DNA of 40,849 nt from Candidatus Velthaea versatilis (GTDB lineage: Bacteria; Vulcanimicrobiota; Vulcanimicrobiia; Vulcanimicrobiales; Vulcanimicrobiaceae): the NCBI GenBank assembly GCA_003134035.1, contig PLAE01000264.1, positions 1 to 40,849 on the forward strand. The letters run 5' to 3'. The notes beneath the pieces were generated by a model. The model saw nothing but the letters and a program-made list of their open reading frames with translations, was not told the DNA's origin and ran no database searches. Of this stretch, positions 8,845 through 17,692 are shown one piece after another. The first letter of the stretch is position 1. Every line of letters begins with the position of its first letter. The position numbers were made by a program, and so were the translations under genes.

Positions 8845-9078
8845 ATGATGAACAAGCTTCCACGCCGTCCGCTTAACGCTGGGCTCATCGTTCTTGCCGC
8901 CGTCCTTGCCCCGACGGCCGTCTTCGCCCAGGACGCCGCCTACGCGGAGAACGCCTCGAACTTTATCGGCGGCCTTGTCGTTTGGCTGCTTCCGGTCGGC
9001 GGGGCTTTCGCCGTCTTCGCGATGATCGCGCTGGACAAGCAAGCTCAAGCTAGCCGGGGAACGACCGCTCGCCGCTAG
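8845..9078 (+). CDS. Small membrane protein of unknown function
   Basis: A 77-aa protein. Residues about 11-29 form a signal peptide or first hydrophobic segment (AGLIVLAAVLAPTAVFAQ, with a possible AFA-Q cleavage), and residues 41-63 are a transmembrane helix (GGLVVWLLPVGGAFAVFAMI). The tail is short, basic and cytoplasmic. Two ATGs occur in tandem (8845 and 8848). It is a single gene, divergent from cinA and convergent with the siroheme-type gene; a leaderless-type promoter lies directly before it. No family was recognised. The small size and clean topology argue for a real gene despite the missing ribosome-binding site. Confidence 0.6.
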   Translation: MMNKLPRRPLNAGLIVLAAVLAPTAVFAQDAAYAENASNFIGGLVVWLLPVGGAFAVFAMIALDKQAQASRGTTARR

Positions 9079-9096
9079 AGTTTATCGGGGAGCACG

Positions 9097-9720
9097 TCAA
9101 TCGATCACCGAAGGCCCGAGGATTTTGAGTTCGTCGAGAAACCACTGCGGATACGTTAGACGAATCTCGACCTTGAAGCCTTCGGCCGATTTGATCATGG
9201 CGGCGCGGCGTTCGGCCGACCCGGCATGTTTGGCGCGCGCCCGGCGCCGCTGATTCGCGAAGCATTCGAGGAAGCGCGCGAACCGCTCGTCGAGCGCGAC
9301 TTCGAGCGCCTCGCGCAACTTGCGCCCGACCCGGGGCGCGACGCCGCCGGTTGAAATCGTCAGCCGCGAACGGCCGGCTTTCACCGTCGCGACCATCGCG
9401 ACGAACCCGTGCTTTGGCTGATCGATCGCGCAAAGCAAGAATTTGTGGCGGTCGGCCAGTTGGCGCAAGCGCGCCGCCGGGGCTTCTTCCTGCGGCGTGA
9501 AGATGACGAAGTAGGCGTCGGCGACGTCTTCCTCGCGCAGCGCCGTATGGTCTTTGATCCACACGACGCCCGCGCCGACTTCGTGCAGCGCTTCGACTTT
9601 CTCGACGGCTTCGCGGTCGTCGGCCGGACCGACCACCACGCATTTGCGGCCGACCAGATTCAGGCTGACGGGAAAAAAGGCGGGCGGCAGCAGATCCGGC
9701 CCGATCTTGGAGGCGAGCAT
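9097..9720 (-). CDS. SirC/Met8-like precorrin-2 dehydrogenase family protein, atypical NAD loop
   Basis: A 207-aa protein that resembles the N-terminal dehydrogenase/ferrochelatase module of siroheme synthase. It begins with the family phrase FFPVSLNLVGRKCVVVG and has VIFTPQ, LLCAIDQP and the diagnostic ISTGGVAPRVGRKLREALE. This family oxidises precorrin-2 to sirohydrochlorin with NAD and may insert iron. The Rossmann glycine loop is unusual: where the family has a GGG-x-VA pattern, this protein has VVVGPADDREAVEKV, so NAD use is uncertain. ATG 9720 overlaps the NAD synthase stop (TGATG). No uroporphyrinogen methyltransferase domain is fused or adjacent. It may have lost dehydrogenase activity or be specialised. 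Confidence 0.72.
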   Translation of the reverse strand: MLASKIGPDLLPPAFFPVSLNLVGRKCVVVGPADDREAVEKVEALHEVGAGVVWIKDHTALREEDVADAYFVIFTPQEEAPAARLRQLADRHKFLLCAIDQPKHGFVAMVATVKAGRSRLTISTGGVAPRVGRKLREALEVALDERFARFLECFANQRRRARAKHAGSAERRAAMIKSAEGFKVEIRLTYPQWFLDELKILGPSVID

Positions 9721-10622
9721 CAATAGTCCACCGGTCGTAAGTAAAATTCGTTGATCGCGGTGCCCGACACGAGCGCCGTCGTCGGCAGATGCCGTTTCCA
9801 GTGCGTGCCGTCGACGCGCCGGCGCACGAGGCCGACGTCGGCCCAGGCGAAGCCTCGAGCGACGATCGTGGCGTCGCGGTAGCCGGCGAGAATCAAGTTG
9901 AGAATCTGGTCGGCTTTGGCATAGGTGATGCCCAGATCCGACTCGTCGGTTTGATTGGCCTCGAGGTCCGCGCTGGGCGCCTTATCGATGACGCGCATGG
10001 GAACATGGAGGTAGCGCGCCAGCGCCCAGACCTGCGTTTTGAACAGGTCCCCGATCGGGTTGACCGGCGGCGTGTCGTCGGCGTGCCAGGTGAAGTAGCC
10101 CATCAGCCGTTCGGTCTTGTTGCCCGTCCCGATCGGCAGCGCGCCGAGTTTGGCCGATTGGTCGAACAACGTGAGCATGCGCATGCGCGCCATCACGTTG
10201 CCCTTCCGTCGCGCATCGGCGTCGGGTGCCGCCCGCAAATAGCCGTCGACGGCGTCGCTGATCTCAATGGTCTGCGCGTTGATCCCCAGCTCGTCGATCA
10301 CCAGCTGCGCGTCGCGCAAACTATCGGCACTCGACGTGCGGTAGGGCATACGGATCGCGTAGACGTTCTGCGGGCCGAGCGCCCGCGCGCACAAATACGC
10401 CACGACGGCCGAGTCGATCCCGCCGCTGAGGCCCAGCACGGCGCGCCCGATTCCGCGCCGGCCGAGTAGCTCGTCGCGCAAGAACGCTTCGAGCCACTTG
10501 GCCGTCATCGGGCCGTCGATCGCTAGCGCGGCGACCGGATCGATCCGCCGCGCTTCGATGACCGGCACGAGCGCCGGCGGCCCGGCCGTGTGCACGCCGT
10601 TCACACGCGCGCCCTCGGTCAT
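9720..10622 (-). CDS. nadE: NAD+ synthase (NadE ATP-pyrophosphatase domain)
   Basis: A 300-aa NAD synthase that amidates nicotinic acid adenine dinucleotide with ATP. The PP-loop SGGIDSA is at 66-72. Further motifs are PIGTGNKTERLMGYFTWHADD, the NaAD/ATP site PIGDLFKTQVWALARYL and KAPSADLEANQTDE. ATG 10622 is chosen because it overlaps the stop of the upstream nitrilase gene (ATGA). The protein has no N-terminal glutaminase domain, but that domain is exactly what the upstream gene looks like, so glutamine-dependent synthesis by a two-subunit enzyme is likely. About 45 residues precede the usual NadE core and could form the subunit interface. Confidence 0.92.
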   Translation of the reverse strand: MTEGARVNGVHTAGPPALVPVIEARRIDPVAALAIDGPMTAKWLEAFLRDELLGRRGIGRAVLGLSGGIDSAVVAYLCARALGPQNVYAIRMPYRTSSADSLRDAQLVIDELGINAQTIEISDAVDGYLRAAPDADARRKGNVMARMRMLTLFDQSAKLGALPIGTGNKTERLMGYFTWHADDTPPVNPIGDLFKTQVWALARYLHVPMRVIDKAPSADLEANQTDESDLGITYAKADQILNLILAGYRDATIVARGFAWADVGLVRRRVDGTHWKRHLPTTALVSGTAINEFYLRPVDY

Positions 10623-11533
10623 GCCGGCGCCGCGCGTTTGGGCAGCGGAATCTCGGCATCGAACCACAAGTCCGGCAGCACCGAGGCCAAATCGCCCAGC
10701 AGCGGCAGCGTCGCGCGCGCGACCTCGAATTCCGCCGGATCGAGCTGCGCCCGCAGGATGCACGCGTCGAGCGCCGGCGCTTCAACGACGAAGTCGCCGC
10801 CGGGCGAAATCACGCACGACGATCCGGCCATGCCCTTCCCTCCCTCAAAACCCGTGAGCCCGGCATATACGATATAGACGCCGTGTTCGGAGGCATGCGC
10901 GCGCAGAATCGATTTCCAGCGCGCGACGCTTTCGAGTTCGCCGCTGCCGCACAAGCCGCGACCCGGCGACGCGCTGGGCACGAAGAGCACGTGCGCGCCT
11001 TTGAGCGCGGCGACCGTCGGCATGATGCTGTGCCAGGCGTCCTCGCAGATCAGCAACGCGGCCGGGCCGAAGGCCGAGGGAAACACCCCGAGGTTGCGGC
11101 CGCGCGAGAGAAACCGCTCCTCATCGAAGACGCCGTATGTCGGCAAGAACATCTTGCGATGCACGTGCACGATCTCGGGCCGCGCGCCGCCGACCCGCGC
11201 GTAGAGGGCGCTGTTGTAGAACGTCCCGCCGTCGTTCTCGAAGAAGCCGCAGGCGATCTCGACCGGCACCGCGCCGCCCGCCGCGGCCCAAGTCGCGTGC
11301 AGCGTCTGCGCGAACGCTTCGGCGGTCAACGCCAGCTCGTAGACCGCCCCTTCGAGAAAGTAGCCGGTCAAGCAGGCTTCGGGCAGCACGATAATGTTGG
11401 GCGGGCCGGCGGCGGCGACTTGCGCGAAGATCGCTTCGAGCGCCGCCCGGTTCGCACGCACGTCGCCTTTGACGGGTTTGAACTGCACGACGGCAAGCTC
11501 GATCGCCGGGGGCGCCGGTGCGTCGTGCTTCAA
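10619..11533 (-). CDS. Nitrilase-family glutaminase, probable partner subunit of NadE
   Basis: A 304-aa carbon-nitrogen hydrolase. The catalytic triad is visible: Glu52 (LPEACLTGY), Lys127 (HRKMFLPTYGVFDEERF) and Cys163 (LLICEDAWH). The phrase KMFLPTYGVFDEERF is typical of the glutaminase domain of glutamine-dependent NAD synthetases. It overlaps nadE by 4 nt, so the two normally fused domains appear here as separate, translationally coupled genes. The start is TTG 11533, which overlaps the stop of the upstream gene (TTGA). It would supply ammonia from glutamine to NadE. A free-standing amidase with another substrate is the less likely alternative. Confidence 0.82.
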   Translation of the reverse strand: MKHDAPAPPAIELAVVQFKPVKGDVRANRAALEAIFAQVAAAGPPNIIVLPEACLTGYFLEGAVYELALTAEAFAQTLHATWAAAGGAVPVEIACGFFENDGGTFYNSALYARVGGARPEIVHVHRKMFLPTYGVFDEERFLSRGRNLGVFPSAFGPAALLICEDAWHSIMPTVAALKGAHVLFVPSASPGRGLCGSGELESVARWKSILRAHASEHGVYIVYAGLTGFEGGKGMAGSSCVISPGGDFVVEAPALDACILRAQLDPAEFEVARATLPLLGDLASVLPDLWFDAEIPLPKRAAPA

Positions 11534-12939
11534 CGCGCGATGGCGAGCGCGGACTGCCCCGCGGCGACCGTTTCGGCCAGCTCCTCCGCCGGATAGGTGA
11601 GGATCTCGGCCATCGTCGGATGCAAGTGTGGAATCTTGAGATAGTCGAACACCGTGGCGTCGAACGCCATCGCCGCCAGCGGAATATGAATGAGGTCCGA
11701 CGCGTTGGCGCCGACGATGGCGACGCCCAGAATCTTGCCGTCGAGCGGTGAGGCCAGCATCTTCACAAAGCCCTTGGTCTTCCCAATCGAAATCGCCTTG
11801 CCCAGATCGCTGAAGGGGTACGTCGCCTGCACGTACGCGACGCCCGCCGCGGTCAATTCTTTTTCGGTGTCGCCGGCGACCGCTACTTGCGGGTCGGAAA
11901 ACACCGTGTGGGCTTTGGTGAGCCGGTAGTCGATGCGTTCGTCGGCGTTGCGGATCGCGTTGCGCGCCGCGATTTCGCCCTGTTGAATGGCGACGTGAAC
12001 GAGCAGAAATTGGCCCGTGACGTCGCCCACGGCGAAGATATTGCGGTTGGTGGTGCGCAACGTCTGGTCGACCTCGATGCCGCGGATGGCGTGCGCACGC
12101 ACTCCGGCCGTCTCCAAATTGAGTCCGGCAATGTTGGGCACGCGGCCCAGCGCGTAGAAAATCTCGTCGGCGGCAACTTCTTCGCTGCGGCCCGCGCGCA
12201 GGAAATGCACGACTTTGCGGCCGTCGGCGGCAACGCTCACGCGCTGCACCTGGGCGCCCGTTTCGATCGTGATGCCCTCTGCGCGCAGATACTCGGTGAG
12301 CGCTTCGCCCACGTCGGTATCCTCGCCCGAAAGCAGTTGGGTGCCGCGGATCACGACGGTGACCGCGGTGCCGGTTCGCGCGAAGAACTGGCCCAGTTCG
12401 GTCGAGACGTAGCCGCCGCCGAGTACGATCATCGACTTCGGCGATGCCGGCAATTCGAGCGCCGCGTCACTGTCGATGTAGCCGGCTTCGACCAGTCCCG
12501 GGATGACCGGCGGGGCGACCACGGAGCCCGTGCCGATGACGAACGAACGGCCATGCAGCACGGAGTCGCCCACGCGCAACTCGGTCGGCGATTGGAATGT
12601 CGCCTCACCCATGAAGACGGGAAACGTATCGATTGCGGCGTTGCGATAGTCGGCGAATCCGGCGATGATTTCTTTCTTGCGCGCCATGACGAAGGGAAAA
12701 TCGACCGCGGCCCGGCTGGACGTTATCCCCAGCTCATGGGCGTGGTCGATCTCGTAGGCCGCGTCGCTCGTCGCGATGAGCGTCTTGGACGGCATGCAGC
12801 CGCGCAGGATGCACAGGCCGCCGAGCGGACCGCGGTCGACGATCGCCACCGAGGCCCCCATGTCGCGCGCGGTCCGGGCGGCGGCGAAGCCGCCCGAGCC
12901 GGCGCCGATGACGATGAGATCGAAGGTTGTTTGCTGCAT
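11530..12939 (-). CDS. Pyridine nucleotide-disulfide oxidoreductase (dihydrolipoyl dehydrogenase / mercuric reductase type)
   Basis: A 469-aa class I flavoprotein disulfide reductase. The FAD loop is VIGAGSGGFAA (10-20). The redox cysteines are Cys43 and Cys48 in GGLCILRGCMPSK, a variant of the usual GGTC-x4-C-x-PSK. The NAD(P) loop is VLGGGYVSTELGQF. FAVGDVTG binds the second FAD face, and the C-terminal HLHPTMAEIL supplies the His-Glu pair of the partner active site. Family members reduce lipoamide, glutathione-like disulfides or metals; no E2/E3 partners are nearby, so the substrate is unknown. It overlaps the nitrilase gene, placing it in the nadE operon. glpX lies 65 bp upstream in the same direction. 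Confidence 0.85.
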   Translation of the reverse strand: MQQTTFDLIVIGAGSGGFAAARTARDMGASVAIVDRGPLGGLCILRGCMPSKTLIATSDAAYEIDHAHELGITSSRAAVDFPFVMARKKEIIAGFADYRNAAIDTFPVFMGEATFQSPTELRVGDSVLHGRSFVIGTGSVVAPPVIPGLVEAGYIDSDAALELPASPKSMIVLGGGYVSTELGQFFARTGTAVTVVIRGTQLLSGEDTDVGEALTEYLRAEGITIETGAQVQRVSVAADGRKVVHFLRAGRSEEVAADEIFYALGRVPNIAGLNLETAGVRAHAIRGIEVDQTLRTTNRNIFAVGDVTGQFLLVHVAIQQGEIAARNAIRNADERIDYRLTKAHTVFSDPQVAVAGDTEKELTAAGVAYVQATYPFSDLGKAISIGKTKGFVKMLASPLDGKILGVAIVGANASDLIHIPLAAMAFDATVFDYLKIPHLHPTMAEILTYPAEELAETVAAGQSALAIAR

Positions 12940-13004
12940 GATTGAGGTGTCGCTGCGCTCCGCGGACGGGGAGGATCCGGCCCGCGCGGGGACCCGGGAC
13001 GAGC

Positions 13005-14000
13005 TTAGGCGCGCCGGCGATTGGGCCGGGCTCCCAATCGGTGAACACTTTCGATGAACCGGACGGTTCCGGTCGAACTGTGGATCAGGATCGAGTGGGT
13101 CCGCGCTTGGTTACCCGTAAAGCGTACCCCACGCACGAGGTCGCCGTCGGTAATGCCGGTCGCGACGAACACGATATTGTCGCCGCTGGCCAAGTCGTCG
13201 AGGGTCAGAATCCGGTTGAGATCGCCGAAGCCCATGGCCTTGGCTCGCTCGCCTTCTTCGGCACTGCGCGGCTGAAGCCGCCCCATGAACCCGCCGCCCA
13301 GACACTTGAGCGCGGCCGCGGCCAACACGCCTTCGGGCGCGCCGCCGGTGCCCATCGAGACCTGAATACCGGTGCTCTCGATGCAGGTCGCGATCGCGGC
13401 GTCGACGTCGCCGTCGGAGATAAGTTTGATCCGCGCACCCGCTTCGCGGCACTCGCGGATCAGGTCGGCGTGCCGTTCACGGTCCAAGATAACGACCGTC
13501 ACATCGTTGATCGGGCGTTCGAGCGCGTTGGCGACGGCTTCAAGATTATCTTTGACCGACGCGTCGATGTGCACGTACGCTGCCGCCTTGGGTCCTACGG
13601 CAAGTTTTTGCATGTACGAATCGGGTGCGTGTAATAATCCGCCGCGTTCGGCGATCGCCATCACGGCAATCGAATTCGGCAGCCCGTTGGCGACCAGATT
13701 CGTGCCCTCGACGGGATCGACGGCGATATCGACGGCAAACCCGCCGCCGCCTAATTCCTCGCCGATGAAGAGCATCGGCGCTTCATCGCGTTCGCCTTCG
13801 CCGATGACGATGCGTCCGGCAATATCCATCTCGTTGAGCGCGTCGCGCATCTCTTCGACGGCGGCGCCGTCGGCGATGTTGCGTTCCCCGCGCCCCATCC
13901 AACGTGACGCGGCAAGCGCTGCGGCTTCCGTCACTCTGACGAAATCGAGCGTGTCGACCGGGCTGCGGCGGGTCGGCGGGTGGGGAACGATCGTAGCCAC
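13005..14000 (-). CDS. glpX: Fructose-1,6-bisphosphatase class II
   Basis: A 331-aa class II FBPase (GlpX) that removes the 1-phosphate of fructose 1,6-bisphosphate in gluconeogenesis or the Calvin cycle. Motifs seen are IGEGERDEAPML (66-77), VDPVEGTN (94-101, metal site), GTGGAPEGV and FVATGITDGDLVRGV. GTG 14000 is chosen because a full GGAGG lies 9 nt upstream (14010-14014 on the minus strand); the frame continues to 14030 but without support. It is divergent from the glycosyltransferase operon, so control elements for both probably lie in 14001-14117. No sedoheptulose bisphosphatase or RuBisCO genes are in view. Confidence 0.93.
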   Translation of the reverse strand: MATIVPHPPTRRSPVDTLDFVRVTEAAALAASRWMGRGERNIADGAAVEEMRDALNEMDIAGRIVIGEGERDEAPMLFIGEELGGGGFAVDIAVDPVEGTNLVANGLPNSIAVMAIAERGGLLHAPDSYMQKLAVGPKAAAYVHIDASVKDNLEAVANALERPINDVTVVILDRERHADLIRECREAGARIKLISDGDVDAAIATCIESTGIQVSMGTGGAPEGVLAAAALKCLGGGFMGRLQPRSAEEGERAKAMGFGDLNRILTLDDLASGDNIVFVATGITDGDLVRGVRFTGNQARTHSILIHSSTGTVRFIESVHRLGARPNRRRA

Positions 14001-14117
14001 GATGAGAAACCTCCGGTGTCGATTCATCAATTCAAAGTCGCCGAACCCCTGCCGCCGCGCGGCAGAGCCGTCGCCGTGCGGCAGGCGTTGGGCCGCAGCG
14101 AACGCAACACGAACAAG

Positions 14118-15686
14118 GTGAACACCGCTACCGTTGGCGGGCGTCTGCGGCTCGTCCCGGCCGCCCTGGCCGCCCTCCTTGCGGCGGCCGGCTGGCCCGC
14201 CTTGACGGCAGTTTCCGCCGCCGGCCTGACGACCGGCTTTTTTGCTTGGTACGCGTTAATTTCACGCGCGCAGCACGGCGCCGTCTTCCTCGAAGCGTCG
14301 TTTTTGCTGGCGCTGCCTTTCGGCTGGGCGGCGTCGCTGGGCCTGTGGCATACGTACGCGCGCTATTTCGCGCGGCGCAGCAACATCAACTATACGCGCG
14401 CCCTGCGGCTCGATGTTCTGTCCTGGCTGGCACTGCTCGTCATGTGGGCCGGACTGCTCGCGCCAATCGGCGCGAACGCCGCCGGCCGAACCGTCGCGGT
14501 CGCCCTCGGCGGCTTCGCGTTGCTCAAAGTGATCACCGCGGCATATTGCAACCGGACCGTCCGTGACGTCGCGGTAACGTTCCTCGTCACGCGGATCGCG
14601 ATCATCGTGGTGGCCGAGATCGCCTGGGTCGTCGTTGGGTCACGGCCCGGAATCCATTACGCCGCCTCGACGAATCCGGCACTCGCGGTATGGGGGCGCT
14701 GGGATGCCGAACACTACATCCGCATCGCGACCGAAGGCTACTCGGGTTTCGAGATGGCCTTCTTTCCGCTCTATCCGCTGCTGATCGAGATGATCGGCGC
14801 GCTGACCGGCAACCACCTCATCGCCGGACTGCTGATCTCGAACATCGCAAGCTTCTTCGGCTTACTGTTTTTTTACAAACTCGTCGAGCATCAGTACGAC
14901 CGCGCCGTCGCGCACCGCGCGATATTTTACATCTCGATCTTTCCGACTGCGGTCTTCTTCTCGGCGGTTTACAGCGAGTCGCTGTTCTTCGCGCTCACCG
15001 TTGCTTCGTTCTATTACATTCGCGAGCGCAAATGGATCACCGCCGGCGTGCTGGGCTACTTCGCGGCCCTCACCCGCGTCGAAGGTGTGCTGCTGGCCGT
15101 GCCGTTCCTCATCGAATGGCTCGCCGTGGTCTTCGGTGAGGGCGCCTCGCGGGAGGCGTCGCTGAGCAACGCGCTCGAATGGCCGATCAGCGACGTCGTG
15201 CGGCCACTCGCCGGGCTCGCGCTTGTGCCGCTGGGCCTGCTCAGCTACATGGCGTATCTGTGGGTGCTGCGCGGCGACCCGCTCTACTTCACCCACGTGC
15301 AGGCGCACTGGGGCCGGCATCTGGCCTTTCCATGGGAGAGCGTATCGCACTCGTTCACGGTCATGAGCCACGCGACCACGCCGCAAACGGTCGCGAACCA
15401 AGCCCTTGAAGTGACGTTCACGACGCTCATGGTCGCGGTGCTCGTGGCCGGATTTTGGCGCCTGCGGCCCTCGTACTCGGTGTACATGGCGCTCTCGATC
15501 CTCGTCCCCATGTCGACCTCGAGCCTCATGAGCATGCCGCGCTTCGCGCTCGTGCTCTTCCCGATGTTCGTGATGTTCGCGCTCTGGGGTGCGCGAGCAA
15601 GCGTCAACAATGCAATTGTCGCCTTCTCGCTGCCGATACTGGGGTTATACACCGTTCTCTTCGCTGATTGGTATTGGGTGGCATGA
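14118..15686 (+). CDS. PIG-V/Gpi18-like mannosyltransferase, integral membrane
   Basis: About 522 aa with roughly ten or more hydrophobic helices. The signature VWGRWDAEHYIRIATEGY and the loop EMAFFPLYPLLIEM are those of the PIG-V (Gpi18-related) mannosyltransferase family, whose members use a polyprenyl-phosphate sugar donor on the outer face of the membrane. YSESLFFALTVASFYYIRERKW and AALTRVEGVLLA are further family-like segments. The start is uncertain: GTG 14118 gives a short basic N-terminus before the first helix, while GTG 14016 and 14077 are in frame; none has a strong ribosome-binding site. It overlaps the GtrA gene by 4 nt. Together with the next two genes it probably glycosylates an envelope glycan, lipid or protein. 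Confidence 0.82.
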   Translation: MNTATVGGRLRLVPAALAALLAAAGWPALTAVSAAGLTTGFFAWYALISRAQHGAVFLEASFLLALPFGWAASLGLWHTYARYFARRSNINYTRALRLDVLSWLALLVMWAGLLAPIGANAAGRTVAVALGGFALLKVITAAYCNRTVRDVAVTFLVTRIAIIVVAEIAWVVVGSRPGIHYAASTNPALAVWGRWDAEHYIRIATEGYSGFEMAFFPLYPLLIEMIGALTGNHLIAGLLISNIASFFGLLFFYKLVEHQYDRAVAHRAIFYISIFPTAVFFSAVYSESLFFALTVASFYYIRERKWITAGVLGYFAALTRVEGVLLAVPFLIEWLAVVFGEGASREASLSNALEWPISDVVRPLAGLALVPLGLLSYMAYLWVLRGDPLYFTHVQAHWGRHLAFPWESVSHSFTVMSHATTPQTVANQALEVTFTTLMVAVLVAGFWRLRPSYSVYMALSILVPMSTSSLMSMPRFALVLFPMFVMFALWGARASVNNAIVAFSLPILGLYTVLFADWYWVA

Positions 15687-16129
15687 GCGCGCAAACGCTT
15701 TCGGAATCGACCGGACCGGCGACCAAGCAACGCCATCGCGGGCTGCGGCAATTCGTCAAGTTCGGTATCGTCGGCGCGTCGGGCTTCGTGGTCAACCTCG
15801 TCGTCTTTACGCTGCTGCAGAAAGTCGTGCCGAATCACGCCTCCAATCCGCAGTACTACTTCATCTACTCGGGCGCGTTTTTGAGCGGCGGCGTCTCGAA
15901 CTACATCCTCAACCGCATCTGGACGTTCCGCTCGGACGCCCATCTGGGCCGCGAAGGCGCGAAGTTCATGAGCGTCTCGCTCGTGGCGCTGTGCGTCGGC
16001 TTGACGATCTCGTGGCTGGGTCAGCCGTATCTAGGCCACGGTCATAAGCTCTGGTTCGTCTCGACCGTCGGCGCCATCTTCGTAAACTTTTTCGTCAATA
16101 AATATTGGACGTTTCGCTCGGTCGATTGA
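15683..16129 (+). CDS. GtrA family membrane protein
   Basis: A 148-aa GtrA-like protein with four transmembrane helices (about 26-46, 62-80, 96-114 and 123-141). The family phrases FVKFGIVGASGFVVNLVVF near the start and SNYILNRIWTFRS and FFVNKYWTFRS, each closing a helix pair, are clear. GtrA proteins are thought to help flip undecaprenyl- or other polyprenyl-linked sugars that feed membrane glycosyltransferases. ATG 15683 overlaps the upstream stop (ATGA), and the next gene begins inside its stop codon (TTGA), so the three genes form one unit. Confidence 0.9.
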   Translation: MSAQTLSESTGPATKQRHRGLRQFVKFGIVGASGFVVNLVVFTLLQKVVPNHASNPQYYFIYSGAFLSGGVSNYILNRIWTFRSDAHLGREGAKFMSVSLVALCVGLTISWLGQPYLGHGHKLWFVSTVGAIFVNFFVNKYWTFRSVD

Positions 16130-17679
16130 GACGCCCGAGCGAAGGCACCCTCTGGTGGGCCGCGATGGGGATCTTCGTCGTTGCCGGGCTGCTGCTGCGT
16201 CTGCGCGGTTTTCACAGCCCGCTGCTCGATCATCCGGGCTGGCGGCAAGGCGACACCGCCGCGATCGCCCGCAATTTTGCGACCCTGCGCTTCAACATCC
16301 TCTACCCGCAGACGGACTACGATGGACCGCCGCCCAACTACGTCGAGCTCGAACTGCAGATCGTGCCGTTTTTAGCCGCCGCGCTGTACAAGCTCTTCGG
16401 CGTGCACGAAGGCTTTGGGCGGCTGATCTCGATCGGGTTCGGCTTGGGCACGATCGTCGTGACGGGCGCGTTCGCGCGCTGGCTGTTCGGCTCCGCGCTC
16501 GCGGGGCTGGCGGCCGCGGCGATCTACACCGCCCTGCCGGGCAGCATTTATTATTCGCGCACGTTCATGCCCGACACCACGATGGTGTTCTTTTTCACGG
16601 CGGCGATTTATGCGTGCGCGCGTTGGTTTTGGGACGAGGAACCAGATTCGTGGCGCGGCTTCGCACCGTCGGCGCTGCTGCTGATGCTGGCGTTTTTAGC
16701 GAAACCCGTCGCCGTGGTCGCCATCGTCCCGATCGCCGCCTGCGCCGTCGCGCGCTTCGGTTGGCGCGCCGCACTGATGCGCCCCCAAACCTACGCGCTG
16801 CTCGTCGCCGGCTTCGTGCCCCTGGCCGTCTACGGCCGGATCGTCAACGCGCACGCCGAGTGGCATTGGGCCAGCGGCATCACGCAAAAGCACGTGCTCC
16901 CCGGGCTGCGCGCGGGGCTTACCTCCCTGCACGGCTTGCGACAAAAGCTGTCCGAACTGGGCGTCGCCTTCACGCTGCTGACCCGGACGATGCTCGGCCC
17001 GTTCGGCCTGGCGTTTCTCGTGGCGGGTTTCGCGCTGCCCGTACGCCGGCGCGCAGGCTCGATTCTCTACGGTTGGCTCGCCGGCGCGCTGATCTACATC
17101 TACGTCGTCGTCACGGTCGAACGCGTCGATTACTACATGTATCTGGTGCTGCCGCTCGCGGCGCTCGCCGGCGGCAACCTCGTGCAGCGCTTCTGGCTCG
17201 TCGCGCGCGCGACGCGGCGCTGGCAAATCGCCGTCGGGGTCGCGGCGCTCACCTACGTCGCGATGATCTCCGTCGACCGCCGGCTCGTCGCGCCGTACTA
17301 CGCCTACAGCCGGGCCAACTATGTCGCGGCGCGCGCGCTGGACCGCACGCTAGCGCCCGACAGCCTCATCGTGATGGGCCACTACGATCCCTCGATCATG
17401 TATTACATCAACCGCAAAGGCTGGCAAGAAGATCCGTATCTGTGGACCCCGTTCGACGAGCAGAGCGCGATCCGCAAAGGTGCGCGCTATTTCATCTCGA
17501 TCGAGCACAAGCGGCTGCGGCACAACGTCGAACTGTACGCTTGGCTGGCGCGCTTCCCCGTCGACGAGCGCAAACGCTGGCCGGTCTACCAAACCGATTA
17601 CGCGAAAATGCTGCCCGGCGCCGAAGCCCGCTGGGAAGCCTTTCGGCGCGCCGAAAAGGCCCGCACGCTGCCGCGTTGA
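16126..17679 (+). CDS. GT39/ArnT-like membrane glycosyltransferase
   Basis: About 517 aa with many transmembrane helices. The first periplasmic loop has the pattern DHPGWRQGDTAAIARNF, and later SRTFMPDTTMVFF, matching the PMT/ArnT (GT39/GT83-like) superfamily in which acidic residues of loop 1 bind the lipid-phosphate sugar donor. The C-terminal part contains VVTVERVDYYMYLVLPLAAL and a soluble tail of about 150 residues. TTG 16126 is preferred because it overlaps the GtrA stop (TTGA); no strong ribosome-binding site is seen. It is the last gene of the operon and convergent with cheB after only 13 bp. The acceptor is unknown. Confidence 0.83.
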   Translation: MRRPSEGTLWWAAMGIFVVAGLLLRLRGFHSPLLDHPGWRQGDTAAIARNFATLRFNILYPQTDYDGPPPNYVELELQIVPFLAAALYKLFGVHEGFGRLISIGFGLGTIVVTGAFARWLFGSALAGLAAAAIYTALPGSIYYSRTFMPDTTMVFFFTAAIYACARWFWDEEPDSWRGFAPSALLLMLAFLAKPVAVVAIVPIAACAVARFGWRAALMRPQTYALLVAGFVPLAVYGRIVNAHAEWHWASGITQKHVLPGLRAGLTSLHGLRQKLSELGVAFTLLTRTMLGPFGLAFLVAGFALPVRRRAGSILYGWLAGALIYIYVVVTVERVDYYMYLVLPLAALAGGNLVQRFWLVARATRRWQIAVGVAALTYVAMISVDRRLVAPYYAYSRANYVAARALDRTLAPDSLIVMGHYDPSIMYYINRKGWQEDPYLWTPFDEQSAIRKGARYFISIEHKRLRHNVELYAWLARFPVDERKRWPVYQTDYAKMLPGAEARWEAFRRAEKARTLPR

Positions 17680-17692
17680 TCGCGCCGCGGCG

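Noticed and set aside
11887-12945. 352-codon plus-strand frame opposite the disulfide oxidoreductase
   Set aside because: The minus strand has intact FAD, Cys and His motifs; the plus frame is a shadow.
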